Shown here: positions 12,861 through 25,912 of the stretch, piece after piece | Layout: each line of letters opens with the position of its first letter | Position numbering within the stretch: position 1 is the stretch's first letter | Source of the DNA: Zonotrichia leucophrys gambelii | Lineage: Eukaryota; Chordata; Aves; Passeriformes; Passerellidae | Length of the DNA: 64,000 bases | Direction of reading: 5' to 3' | Assembly (NCBI RefSeq): GCF_028769735.1 | Contig: NC_088177.1 | Location: 18,916,599 to 18,980,598 of the forward strand | Translations under genes and position numbers: made by a program | Notes under the pieces: model-generated | Databases searched by the model: none | Seen by the model: only the letters and a program-made list of their open reading frames with translations | What the model was told of the DNA's origin: nothing

Positions 12861-13633
12861 CTTGGGGCAGTGCTCCAGGTCATCTAACACAGTTAAAAAA
12901 CTTTAAAGAAAAGGTAATTTTACAATCCTTATCCTGCTTATTTCATACGATTTTCTTTCTCTGAGGCGATATCTGAAAGCATACATCAGAGATGCGGATT
13001 GGTTACTTTTCTGCGTCGATGCCCCGTGCTGACCAAGCCTGGGCAGCGAGCAGATCCTGCACTGACTGTGCTCCCTCATGTAGAAACCTTTGCTTGCAAC
13101 TGCTGTAAGCAAAAGATTGAAGACCTATCAGCCAGAAGGCACTGAAGCACCTTCTTACCTATTTAACCTTCCAGGGGCAGAATAGAACTGCCTGGGCTAC
13201 ATGGAAGAAGTTGGTGTAGTGGAAGGTTGATTAGTCTCTATTAAACCTGAGAAAGAGTGAGTTGCTCGTGCAGAGCCTATTTAGACTGAGCATTGAGTGC
13301 AATTACATTTTGACTGCTTGTTTCTTGTAAGGGAGGCTTATAAGGGTTTTTCTATGCCAAATGTCACATACAACGTGGAAGCAAATTACAGCTGGGAGTG
13401 GATGGCTATTCCACAGCTTCAGCTTGGGTGTCAGCCAAGGTACAGAGGAACACCTCCCTGCTACAGCCAGAGAACGAGAAGCTCTTGGACTGCAGATCAG
13501 GGAATATGCATGAACCACTGTGCTGTCTCCATTAATAGCTGTAATAAGTTACTGCAGGCACTCTTCCCCATTACAACAGAAAGAAGCAAAGATCTGAATG
13601 TGGAAGATGTTCAAAAGAAAAGAAAATTCAGAC

Positions 13634-13727
13634 CTTGAGGTCATCTAACACAGCTTTTAGCTCAGAGCAGGGCTAACTCCAATTATAGACTGGGTTGTTT
13701 GGAGCTTCTGCCAAATCTGGTCTTTTG
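13634..13727 (-). mobile_element. Degenerate CR1 fragment
   Basis: GAGGTCATCTAACACAGC is followed by GCTCAGAGCAGGGCTAACT and a GACTGGGTTG block. This is the order seen in the reverse complement of CR1 3' ends (...CATCTAGTCCA...GCTCAGAGCAGGG...). The copy is short and mutated. A 16-base match (AGGTCATCTAACACAG) recurs at 12877-12892 and may be a second scrap. Confidence 0.55.
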
Positions 13728-13895
13728 TGGTCTGTGTTTAGATAAGGAAGTAAATTTCAAATTTATTTAAATTAAAAGGTAATTCAAGGCTTCCAAACAA
13801 CCATTGGGTAAAATTTTAGTAGAATTTCTGTATTGAGGATTCAAGTGTTACTAGTGTTTGCTTTCTGCTTTCAGAGAGAAGTTGGTTCCAGCAAC

Positions 13896-16800
13896 ATGGA
13901 GAATGATATCAGCTTGAAGTTCCGTCAGCAGCTTTTCCTTATTAGTGAAAATCTGGTGACTGAAGATGTAGCAGCTTTAAAATTTCTCTGTACTGACTTG
14001 CTCCACCTCAGTACACTAGAAGGTGTGAAGTCAGCAGTAGACATCTTCAAGCTCCTTATGGCTCAAGAATATCTGAATGTAGAAGACACTTTCATAGTAG
14101 CTGAACTCTTATACAGAATTAAATGTCACTCCTTGCTTGAGAAACTTGGTTACACCAAGGAGAAAGTACAAGAACGTCTGAGTGAGAAGGGAAGAATATC
14201 TCCATACAGGTAAGCTGGCAGTGCAATTCTCTTTCCTCCATTACTGCTATCTATGCCATACTGTTTTCCTTTCAATTTTTGAATTATTGGATTGCCTTTG
14301 GTTTTTATACCATCTTCTGTTCCACTTTTATCTCACTGCATCTCTGTTACAGGCAGATGCTGTATGAATTGTCAGAGAACATCACCAGTGTGACGTTGAA
14401 GGAAATCACATTTCTCCTGAGAGACCATCTTCCAAAGCGATACATGATTCTTGTATGTCAGGAGTGAGCCAAATGTATACATGGTGGGAAGGGGAGAAAG
14501 AAGGTGGGAAATAGAAGAAAAAGTGGGAGAAATGTTTGGCAGAATAGAGCATAATATGCAACTAGGCTGGTTGTATTCACGGGGATAGCAAGAAGGAAGA
14601 TGTTGACAGGCGAGAGTAGAATTTGGTCCCTCATGCCAAGGTCAGTCACTGACAGTTCACAGAGTATAAAAAGGTGACAAATAAAATCTTTGCCCTGCTT
14701 GAGCCATATGCAAGGGAGATTCATGTCACTGGTACTGTTTCACAGCAATGAAGCCACGAGTCATTAATATGGTTTGGGTGAATCTGTTTAAACAAGACCA
14801 TACCAAATAAAAACACAACCAGTGGCTTTCCATGAAGCAACATTTCTGCTTTTATGGTGAAGTAAAACTGACTGGTCCTTATTGGGAGCAAAGCAGATAA
14901 TAATGTGATTGTCTGAGACAGGGCTGAGAGGCAAGTTTTGATTTCTAAGGAACAATAATGATACTTTACTCTCTTTTTTTGGCTGTCAGTCTGCTTTGGA
15001 TTTGCTGACTTTACTGGAAAAGCAGAGCCTTTTAACTAAAGACAATGTAAAGATACTGGAGGAAGTCTTTATGACCGTTTCACCTGATCTCCTGGAGACA
15101 ATAGACCTCTACAAAAAGGGAAAAGGTGAGAAATTCATAGTCTAGGAGTAGGTTTGCTAAAATGCAGAAAGCGCTAGATGGGTCTGGGCTACTGAGCTTA
15201 AGGTCATATGTGTATATTGCTGAAATGGGAGCTAGAGAGGCATAAATCTGGTGTAACAATTTCTTGCCTGCATTACTTCCTGGCTGAATTCCTGAAATTC
15301 AGTACAGGGATGTGCTGGAATATCTGAGGCCACACAGAGCAGCCCAGCACATACAGAACAGGCTGGGAAACTGAAAATCTGCTTATAGTTATGTCTCATT
15401 TCTCCATTTGCCCAGTAATAGTATTGAGATGATGACAACTGTCCTGTAAAAGGCACTTTCTAATCTGTGAATGTGCACTACATAAAGGCAATTGCCTGCT
15501 AAGAGGCTGGCAAGACAAACTCTGTGTGCATGTGTGTCTGATACATGGGCTATGAGCATACAGATGATTTTTGATTTTAAATTTTAAAAAGAGATTACTG
15601 ATTCAGGAGAAAATAAACAAAAAATATAAATTTCAGTAGTAAGAATGCAGATTCTTCTTAAATACAGGTAATTTCTAAGCTGATAGCAAGATGAAAAATT
15701 AATTTGAATGTCTTGGGGAGAATCTATCTTTGTACCATGGGTATCTTTTTGCAATATTGATACAAATAGAAGGCTTTCCTGTGTCACAAAAATAAATACA
15801 ATAAAAATAACCAAAAAATGTTCAGAATAGATCTACTGAACATGATCATGCTATCTTGTGTGGAAGAATTATTCTTTTCAGTGAAACAGTATTTCAGATG
15901 CAAAAAGTGATGTATTGTAACTAAACTCCTTTTTGCTGCATCCACAAATATTTGACTTATCTTCATAAATATCTATGCTGGGGTTTTTTTCTAGATAACA
16001 AGGCTGCTAATTTTACACAAGGCTTCCCTGAAGTAAACCTGGAGCTGCGTGGAGAATTCAGCAATGTAGAAAATGAATCCAAGGTTTGAGACAATCTCTT
16101 AAATAGTTTTTGAATACCTGGAGGTGTGAGGTTTTCATCCTGTCTTGTATGACATTCATCATGCAAGGACTTGTGAGATATCTGTATGTCTCATAAAGTT
16201 CCTTGACTAATAATTTTGGATGTTTCAAAGGATATTTGTAACCTTGGAGGCTAGAAATTTAGCAATATTGACAGGTGCGTTGTAGGCAAAATGGACATAA
16301 TACTTCTGAAGTTATTCACACGTCAGTGCATGTGCTTATCTTCCTGAAAAAGGCAAAACATTTTCCATTTGTCTAAGTTGTGCATTTTGGAGATGGCAGT
16401 GGGATGTGAAAGGGACAAATGGAGCTTCACAGTTCTCACTTTTTGCATCTAGTTTAGAAAAGGTCTCAGGGCATCTTGAAATTTGAAGTCATAAGGGGTA
16501 GAATGCAAAGCCCTTGTTAGAAGGATTAAAAGGAGGCAAGAGTTTTTAGTAAGCTATTGCAGAGGTCTTGGTACATGAGAAAAGATCTCTTTTGTGAAAT
16601 CCCTTCTTAGAGGCCTTATGTGCACTCCTAAACCATAGCAGTGAAACCACTGAATTCTCTCTCTGGCCTTTTCTTTGTTATGACCATAGATATTGAAGGA
16701 GCAAGTTGCTCCATTTGTTTATAGCTATTTAATTTCTTGAAGTTTTGTGCTGTAACATCTTTTCATAACCTGATGTTCATACTGCTGCAAAGCTGTTGAA

Positions 16801-19513
16801 GGAACCTGGAGTGCTGCCTTCATTTTGTCCTAATAAAATGCACAAAAGGAGGTGTGTATTGCTCTCTAGTGAGGAGGAAGGGACTCCAGTGGATGGAGTT
16901 TTTTTATGCCAAGGTTGGACTTAAATACATGGTACTTGAAGTTTTGGTTCTTTTCAGCTTTAAATTTTTTTTTTTTTTCCAAAAGTGGGAGGTAATTTTA
17001 AATCTTAACCAAAAAACTTGTAGTGTGATAGGTTTTTGCACTTCTGAGATTTCTGTTCTGCTTGCATCAGTATGAATCACCTACTCCAGGTATTTATTAC
17101 TGTTCTCAAAAAAAGCCAACTCAGATGTCTAACTTCCTATAGCTTCAGTGTGACCCCTCTGCCATGAAGCTAAAACACTGTTTTGACATTGGAATGCTGG
17201 GGTCTTCTGTCCCCATCACCAACTCAGATGGCACAGTTTGGCTGCTGAATCCTGCCTTTTGCATACAGATGAGAACCCAGATGCTAAATCCTTCTGCAGT
17301 TTGATAGGATGGTGACAGTGTGCTTGGAGTTTCACTGATGTTTTTGCACAGAGGGAGGCACGATTGAGTTCCAGATGGTAAAATAGCCCACAGTCTTAGG
17401 TGCCTCTAAATCCTGGCTGACAATTTTGAGACATGTTAAGGAAATATGAGTAAGTTGAATAAATCCATTGAAACTGTAAGCTTTTTTCTTCTCCTTTCTA
17501 CAGACTATGAAAAGCTACAAAATGGATGGGCCACACAGAGGATTTTGTCTCATTATTAATAATGTTAACTTCAATAGTTCTCAGAGGAAGGGTTCTTGCA
17601 AAGATGCTGGTAAGTTACTGAAGTGAGATTTTTGGAGGATCTCTGTTTCTCCAGGTGAGTTGATTGTGTAGTACTGCCCTATATTTTATTGTCTATGGTT
17701 AGTTAATATTCAAAAAGAGTAAAATGCTTGATATGTGTTAAATTATGTCATTTGTTTATCATGGGGGAGGAGAGGATAAAGGACAAGTAACCACAGGGTT
17801 TTTCTGTTGGATTATTCTTGAATAATTTTAAGAATCACTTTTTACTTATCCTTTATCTACAGCTATAGTAAAGAACTAAAACTAAACTAAATTAAACCAT
17901 CATTCTATCTAATATAATGCAAAAATGTGTAATGAAGCAACTCTGTGCGTACTTCTTACTTGGTTCTGTTTCCTCTATTTATCTCTTATGAATAGTCAAA
18001 ACTGCAACTGGAAAATAATGATGTGAGAAAGGTTTTGCAAGATCTTTTCTGAAACTGGGGAAGGGCAGATTCTTTCTGTTTTCAAGTGTCATTTGCATGC
18101 TCACTTACAATGACAATGTATGCACTATTTTCTGAAGCTTGTCTAGAAAAATCCAGGAACTCTGTGTTTGAGCTGATGCCATCCTTTTTTAGTCCAGTTA
18201 ACCTTTAGTTGGCACTAGTATGAGGAAGAATCTGCAGAAGTGTCAGGGTGTAAGGTCTTTCCCCCTCCCAGATTAGCTTGCATGGTGACTTCATAAAATG
18301 TTTTTCTCTTGCCTCAAATTTTCCTTTTGTCTTTTATTTATTTACAGAGCAACTGGAGAGAGTATTCACATGGCTTGGTATGGATGTGAGGACTTACACA
18401 GATCTGACGTCTGGGGAGATTATCAATCTCATGGAAACTTGGCAGCGTGTGCCAGATCACAAAGACAGGAACTGTTTTATATGTTGTATTCTATCTCATG
18501 GAAAGTCAGGAGCAATCTATGGGACAGATGAAAAACTTGTGTCAATCCGTGTGCTTACATCCCACTTCACTGCCAAACAATGTCCCCAGCTGGCTGCAAA
18601 ACCCAAACTCTTCTTTATCCAAGCATGCCAGGGTGACAAGATACAGTGTCCTGTCTATGTTGTTACTGATGGACCAACTCCTGACGCGTCTTCCATGCAA
18701 GAGAGAGTTTTTCTTTCTGAAAGCATTCCTGAAGAGGCTGATTTCCTCCTAGGCATGGCCACAGTTGATGGATATGTCTCTTTCCGGCACATGGAAGAGG
18801 GCAGTTGGTACATTCAGGCCCTCTGCAGCAAGCTGCAATTGTTGGTACCAAGGTAAATACTTGGCTTAGTGCTCTGATTAAATTTTTCTTCTCCAAAGGT
18901 AGTTTATCTAGGAACACCCACTCATGTTCTAAGGTAGATGGAATTAGTTGAAGTGATGATTTCACACTGATTAATTTACATTAACTCTGCTAGTACCATA
19001 TATGTACTGTAGAATGTGAAGTTTATTGTGCAAAAACACTCAAAACCTCACATCTATAATATTTAAGATAGCACAGTTTATTGAATGACAGGTTAAAATA
19101 TTTTATTCCACTGTTTTTCTTTATTGATCGAATTAAGCAAGACAGCAAGAAAAGGTATTTTGTTTTTAGTATGACTCAAATAAGGACAAAAGAGAAATTT
19201 GGAGAAAAGTATGTATTTTCTTTTTTGTGTTTTAAATGTTCATACTCTATCTTCTGGCTGATCAGGGAGATGCTAAGTGGATTGCCATCTGCTCACTAAT
19301 AACTAATTTCTTTTTTTTTTTTGCTCTCCTTCTGGCTGTAGGGGTGAAGATATTTTGTCAATTCTTACAGAAGTTAATGAAGATGTGGCCAGACGTGATA
19401 GCCCTTCAGGGACAAAGAAGCAAATGCCCCAACCAGCATATACCTTAAGAAGAAAATTTATATTCCCAATACCTATGGCCCCTCCTCCTTCAGAGCAATA
19501 TCAGTGCTTTTAA
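13896..19513 (+). CDS. CASP10: Caspase-10, DED initiator caspase
   Basis: Seven coding exons: 13896-14209 (exon begins 13875), 14353-14452, 14990-15125, 15995-16083, 17504-17609, 18348-18852, 19342-19513. They total 473 codons with phases 2-0-1-0-1-2. Exons 1-3 encode two DEDs, exon 4 a linker, exons 5-7 the protease. Catalytic His299 is in [10 protein letters not shown] and Cys342 in [10 protein letters not shown]. The block SFRHMEEGSWYIQ is nearly the human caspase-10 version, and the end [20 protein letters not shown] is typical of CASP8/10. The family is recruited through FADD to death receptors and cleaves caspase-3/7. VVTD356 and TPD361 are candidate inter-subunit cut sites. DED1 lacks the RxDL motif, as in human caspase-10. 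It sits directly after CFLAR, as in mammals. Confidence 0.95.
16084..17503. other. CASP10 intron 4, no recognised content
   Basis: This 1.4-kb intron lies between the linker exon and the first protease exon. I recognise no repeat family, RNA gene or additional exon in it; only a poly-T run near 16970 stands out. Confidence 0.6.
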
Positions 19514-20017
19514 TAAACAAAATTTTATCATCTCATTTAAATGAAGTTCATCACACTACCTATTTTTAGATACTTGGCCAAAACTTAGAGAATCTGTTAG
19601 CTTCGATGCAAGGCCTTATAAATTTTTTGTCAAACAAACTGTGAAACTGGAGGAGACACAATTAAAACAATCAATGTGCCAGCTATTTACATCGTCTCTA
19701 TATTCAGAGTTATCAGTGTTGGAAAAACCACTGAGAAACTCATGCTAAACATTTTTTTACCTGCACAGGCTGCAGATACAATAGGTTGTTCCTCACAGCA
19801 TAGGGATTGCATGTAAGCTTTCATATTTAAACCAGGATTGTTAATGGTCTGGTTTAGATTCCTCAGGTTTTGTTTTGCAGGTTAACAATTTTAAATCCTG
19901 TTTCTAAATCCACTAGCTATGTTTATAGAGAGAAAAAAGTGGGAATGAAGAGACAAAACCTTAAGTAGTAAGTGGAAAAGGATTTCTTCAATCTCTAATG
20001 AAAATTACATTTAACTT

Positions 20018-20023
20018 AATAAA
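20018..20023 (+). promoter_or_regulatory. CASP10: CASP10 candidate poly(A) signal
   Basis: AATAAA lies about 500 bases after the stop. Another AATAAA at 19512-19517 overlaps the stop codon itself and would give an almost UTR-less transcript, so the distal site is preferred. Confidence 0.45.
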
Positions 20024-20049
20024 GAACCAGTTTCCAACTGAAATCAGCA

Positions 20050-23000
20050 ATTTGTTCCACAGTGCCCTCAAATGTGTAGCATAAGCTTCAAGTACAATGA
20101 AGTTTTCCAAAACGGAGTAAAGCCAAAATGCTGCTTATTATTCCCTCTGTGAAACCTTGTGAAATGTTATTTCCCCATCACTTCTGAGAAAATTTATGGT
20201 AGAAGATTTGCATGCTCTGAAATACAGCAGTCAGATTAACTTTGTTAAGCATTGCAGTTTTAAATTATCATTTGTTGGTTTAGGATCTAAAATGCAACCG
20301 ATTTGTGAAGGCTCCTATGGACTGAGCTGCTGACAGGATTTTGAGAGTTAACTGAAATAATGCCATGTCGTTTTGTTATGAACACTTACTACATATGCCT
20401 GTGTCTTTCCTGTTTGTTATTACATTAAATTCATACTTTTTAAGAGCTTAGTGAGATAAACATTTTGTATTGGGGTAAGGGTTTGTCCTTGTTTCTGACT
20501 GATTCCTGCTCTTTGTTGGGCTTCATGAATCAGTGAGGTTTTAACTGCTTTAGGGTTTAAGCTGAAGTGAAACTTCATCAAAATGCTCATTGTTATATAC
20601 ATATAACTCATTGTTATATAAGATTAGCAATACCTTAAGGTGAAGATAGGAAAGAGTACTGTCTAGTGCTATTGAGTGCAATTTATAGCTAGCACTATTT
20701 TTAGGAGGGGAATTTTGCATCATGCAGAGCATATTGAAATGCAGCCAGTTTTCCAAAACATGATGGCCCCTTTATGATAATGAAGTGGTATTGCATTTTA
20801 ATACCCTTTGCATTTTAAGTCTTCTGAGTTGGCATGACTGCCACACTTGAAGTCACATTTATGCCACAGATAAGAAAAATGTTTCATCCTTTAGTGGAAT
20901 ATATAACACTGGGATGGAATTGTGATGTTTCTGACTTGCAGTTACTGTTCAGAATTGATGCACTCATTTTGTATGTTTAGGAAACAAATTTTTATCAGTC
21001 TGGAGTAACCACTGACTTAGTTTTGTGGGATCTTGTTTTCATTTTTAGTTTGGTAGACAGGGAATGCTATCATGCTCTTTTTCTTTTTCTGTAGAGACTT
21101 CTGCCTCGGTAATCACTGGGTAATCTCCACTGGGTAATCTCCAGTGAAATCATAGATAGGTAAAGGCAGTCAGAAGAGTCTGAGCTTACTGAGCCTTGAG
21201 TTCCATGGGGGCAGGGATCCACCCTTGTGGAGTGTGAGATTGGTAAAGTCTCCCTTGCTCATAAGAAGTTTGTTTAAGCAGAGTTTACGCTATCCTGATG
21301 TGGACTATTCAGTGTATTTCACCTGTGTGTGTTGAGGGCTGTGTTCATGTGGCTGCACAGTGTAATACCTGGTGCATGCAGTGGTACTTGTCAGTACCAA
21401 AGGCATGCTGGAACTGGAGCTGCAGCTGCCATCTTTGGCATTTCTGTGTGATCTCCTGCAGGGTGTTGTGAGATGGAAGTTTGAAACTCTTGGGGAGAGT
21501 GGGTTGGTTTTGTACTACTCAGCTATTCATCAGTCCTTGCTGTACACACTGTGCACCTTTCCTGTATCCAGTGACACAGAGCTGTGCCACAAAGATACTG
21601 GTCACAAACACAAAGAAATGTGGTCGGTTGCTGTTGAGGCTTACTGGTAGCACCCATTCTCCACCTACAGAATTACGGAAGGGCTGTGTCTTGTGCAGCC
21701 CCTGCATAGACAGATTTAAGTGGAACTAGTGTAAAAAGTCTTCTGGGGAAGTTGCTGTCTTGGCAAGATCATGATCCTAAAGTGGGTCTCCTGTCCCTCG
21801 TGTCGTTTTTGTGCAGGAGCTGTGTGTCCCGCCCTGTGCCAGGGCAGGTGATAGTTGTTCCAGTTGCTGAGCAGGCAGGAGCTGCAGCAGTTTTTCTTCC
21901 TCAAGATCACCCTTTCTAGGGAGATGAAGTTTTGGCAGGCTGTACAAGGAAAAGATTGGGTCACTGAGACAGTTCTGGAGGAAACCAGAGTGCAGGGGAG
22001 CTGAGGGAAATGAGAGAGACTAATTAAACAAAAGGACACTAACTTTTCCAGGGAGGCCGAGAGGAAGAAATCAAAAGTGAAACTAATAGTGCCAAAAGGG
22101 GTGGAACTTCAAGCTGCTGACTGAGGAGAAGCCATTATCTGTCCGTCATAGTGCATATCACGGCACGGGTGCTCTTTCAGACTGCAACTGAAGTCCTGGT
22201 TCAGGTAAGACACAGAAGAAATTATGGAGGGAAAGAGATGCTGAGACTTGGAATGGCATGGAGAAAAACATTTTGGACCTGAAGATGAAAAAGTACTTGT
22301 GGTGTTCCTCTGTGCTGTTCCCAGCCTTTGGATGGTGGAGCAATTCCTGCCTGCGAAACAAGGTTTTCTGATCTGTTTCTAGGGTGTGCCTTTTGGAAGG
22401 AATTTATACACCTCATTCTATCAACGGATGCGGTATAGTTTTGAGTTTGTAAAGATAGATAGGTTGAAATCCATGAATGACTGTTTTCATTGCAAAATTT
22501 TAACAAATTTCAGCACTCCTAACTCACTTCATAATTCTGCTGTGAGGGTCTACTGAGTCTTGGTAGCCATACTTTGTGCTGTTTCATTTCCTGCTTCATG
22601 GAAGATTTCAGCGACTTGCATGCTGGAAGTCTTTTCATTGAAGGCTGAATTCTTTACTTTAAAGAGAGTGAAGATGTAAGAAGTTAATTATGTTCAAATT
22701 CTCCTCTAAATGGGGAAGTATATTGCATAAATAATTTCAGAAGACTGTTCAGTTGTCGATTTCCCTGCATTTACTGAGTGCTGTTACTGAATTTGGTGCT
22801 AATAGTTGGGTTTATTTTAAATTTAAAAAATATCTTCCTGTTAAAAATAAACTGGAGTGAGTTGGAGAGGGACTTCAGAGAAAGGGGGTAAGTCATGACA
22901 GATCTTGTGGTATAGCAGAGAAGTGGGATTGAGATATTTTAAATGATAATATGTAGATTCAGCCGTCTCTGGTTATTAATTAGGATTTGTGTATGAAAGC

Positions 23001-25893
23001 AGAAGTGCTGAGCTGTGCTTATGCTAGAAAGCACTAGGTATGCTGCTTAGTTGTGGCCGTAAAACAAGAGCAGAACCTGATTACTTCATGGCTTGTTTAC
23101 TATTTTTTTCTCACAAATTCTGAAATAATCAGTTTTCTGAAAATGGAAGTAGCTGAAGTAGGGATCGCCTGCTTTATTAGCATTTTATTCCTTTTTTAGC
23201 ATTTTATCTATGTTATTGTAACATATTTCTTGGAAGTCATGTGATAATACTGTATTGTAAAAAAGGCAGACTTTTCCTGGAACTTTAGAGATTGGCTGTC
23301 TCACTTTGTTCAGAGTTGTTCTCCCATGTAAGTGATTTAAAATTACTACTACAATTAATATTATTTTTACTGGTATCAGTTGTGCCTTTAAGTTAGCAAA
23401 CTGGAGAAAAAGACAGTGGCACTTAAATATTGTTTTAATTGTGCTCCCTGTAATTACAGACAGACTTTAATGTAACATATAGGTGGCACATCTGTTCTAA
23501 CTGCAATAACTTGATGGGTTTGAAACTTACAGCCTTTGAGAAATAAAATGAAAATTCTCTTTACAAGAAAGATTTGCTTCTATAAGCAATATCTCTTGTA
23601 TCATAAATGAAAGGCATGATTTATGTGAGAAAGAAGATAACTTCATAACTACCTCCCAAGAAAATATTATTCTTTCCTTTGTAGTTATAGAAATATAAAG
23701 TCAAGTAATCATTGAGGTTAAGCACATTAAGATACTACTGGCTTATATGGGCTGAAGGACATGGATTCTTGCCTGTTTAAAAGTTTGGTTTGAGTGGATT
23801 TAAAGAAAACAGTATTTTGGGGCAGAACACAAATTGGACGTGCTGTGTCACAACGTGTTTCACTGTTTATCAGTTTACTTGAAATGCAAAGGTTTAAGAT
23901 TCAGTTATACATTTACTAGATTCACTTGTACATTCACTCTTGCTAACCCACACAACACTGACCAAGGGCTTGCTACAAAAAGCTCCTTTGCTCTTGAGTG
24001 GTCCTTGGAGGAGAGCAGAATACAATTGTTTGCTAATTATTATTTCCAGTTAGTCAGCTGGACTGCCTTGGGGTAGTTACTGAAAGATCTGCAGTAGCAG
24101 TAAGTAAAAAGGATTGCAGTATTCCAGTAGTGCAGGAGTAGGAAATTTTCTTTTGTCATTGTTGCCTTTTCTGTCTCCCATTGCCAGTGTCTGTAAGACA
24201 AGAGACCTGTTCTGAATGCATTTATATAGTTTCTCTTCAGAGATTCCCAGGCGTCTGACACCTTGGGCAGAGAAAGTAAAGTGGCAAATGGGTATCCTAC
24301 TAGAAGGAAGAGGAGACAGGTTGTTAAGTGCCAGCTGTAGGCTGATTTGTCTCAAGCATGCTGAGCATTGCTGCAGGAGAGGTGTGATCAGGGGAGAGGG
24401 TCCTGAGGCAGTGGGGCAGCACTGGGCTGAGCCAGCTCCCTGCTCCACCCTGAGATTTGTGCTCCATCCCCAGCCCAGCTCCCTTCTGGGGAAAAGGTGT
24501 CAGTGCACACGTGAACAAAACACATGAGTCTAATTTAGATAATGGCCATGCACCAGGGTAACTCCAGCAGGACACGGACTGGGCAGATTGGGCACACAGC
24601 CCTGCCCTCCTTTATGCCCTCTCTGTACTCTCTCCATCTCCAGACTATCCATTTGGCAGCATCAACACAGAATCTAAGGACTGGGGATATTCTTTGCTTT
24701 CTTCTCTTTCTTGGCTTTCACAGCTATAATCTTTTACCCCATATCCTATTTTGAAGTTTGTTGTGGGGGGGAGGAGCTTGTGGAGATTTTTGTGGCTCAG
24801 GAGCCAGCACCTTTTGAGGAGTTTGTTGTGGGATTTGTGAAGTGTACTGTGCAAAATTAAGGGCTTGTTAGCCTCCCCTCTTGTGGGAGTGTATTGTATA
24901 AATTTAAGGGCAGGTTAGCCAATACCTTTTGAATTTAAATATCAGGCTGGGCTGGTTGCTGCAGTTAAGAAGATGGTACAGTCAAAAAATGAGACTTCCT
25001 GACACATGTCCAGTGTCTTTGTTCAGTTTGAAAAGAGTTTGTAACAGACACCAACATACCCATGGTGTCAGCAGAGCTAGGTCCCTTCAGTGTCAGAGGG
25101 GATAGCTGGAAGGCTTGGAATTTTCTAACTTCCTCTTGTGCTCAAAAGTTGAATCCATAAGCCAAGCTAATTATTTCTAAAGCTGATGGAGAAAGTGGAG
25201 GAGAAGGGAGGTGATATTCTATGCTCAGTGAAACAGCTAGTTTGATAAGAATTCTTCATGGGCCTTTGTAAAAGGGATGACATGATCTGTATTTGCTTTT
25301 AATATTACAAATTCATTGAGAGCTGGGAACTGAGTTTACTTGATGCAGATAAACCAAACCAGGAAGAGGTGCTTTGGGTAAGCTGGCCAGAAGCAGTATG
25401 AAAAGAAAGGAGAAGCCAGATAGCTTAGAGTAACTATACTTATGTGGACTCTCAGTTCTGTTATGGTGTAAAATTTGGCAGTCTCATTTATTACATAGTC
25501 TATATTTCAGACTGGCAAGTGGCTGTTTCTCCCAAATGATAGCAAACTTCAAAAACCTCAAACCCGAAGAAAACCAGCAGCAGCCTGCCAGGCTTTTACA
25601 TCCTATACATTGGTACTCCCCACTGTCTAGACACACCATAGGAAGCAAGAATAATCTATGACTTTCTCTGCTAATGTCACTTAGTACAGAGGTTTCAATA
25701 TCCTTTGTAAAGTCCAGAGAACTGAAGGAGTTAAGCATCAAAGCTATGATAGCAAGACAGCCCCTCTCTATGGAAATACTTCTGACTGCATGTATTCATT
25801 TTGGGCTATTGTACGTGATGTGATACCTGTTACATAAATCATGTTGTTGCACTTACTTACTGACAAATTAAATCAACTGCTGTTTGTGTTTAG
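20050..25893. other. CASP10-CASP18 spacer
   Basis: Almost 6 kb without a gene I can support. The many short ORFs (for example 21372-21650, 24216-24527, 25484-25741) have no domain resemblance. Small repeats are present: two CACTGGGTAATCTC units near 21113-21141, two CTCATTGTTATATA units at 20586-20621, and an imperfect 47-bp tandem at 24842-24920. The CASP18 promoter and noncoding first exon must lie here, because its first coding exon has an acceptor ending at 25893. I cannot place them. Confidence 0.6.
24842..24920. repeat. Imperfect two-copy repeat, period 47 bp
   Basis: GTGTACTGTGCAAAATTAAG at 24842 recurs as GTGTATTGTATAAATTTAAG at 24889, each followed by GGGC..GTTAGCC. The second copy contains a TATAAAT box, so a solo-LTR remnant is conceivable. 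No LTR ends or target-site duplication were found. Confidence 0.5.
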
Positions 25894-25905
25894 ATCCAAA
25901 TCCTG

Positions 25906-25911
25906 ATGTGA
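25906..25911 (+). promoter_or_regulatory. CASP18: Start-stop element (AUG UGA) just before CASP18 start
   Basis: An ATG immediately followed by TGA ends one base before the CASP18 start codon, in the same exon. Its Kozak context is weak (C at -3, T at +4), while the main start has G at -3. Start-stop elements in other genes can stall or divert ribosomes; an effect here is inferred only. Confidence 0.5.
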
Positions 25912-25912
25912 A

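Noticed and set aside
13297..13638. 113-aa + strand ORF just before CASP10
   Set aside because: No domain resemblance, no splice connection in frame, and it runs up to a CR1-like scrap.
24077..24575. Cluster of 70-123 aa ORFs on both strands around 24.2 kb
   Set aside because: Mutually overlapping frames with no recognised domain or splice borders.
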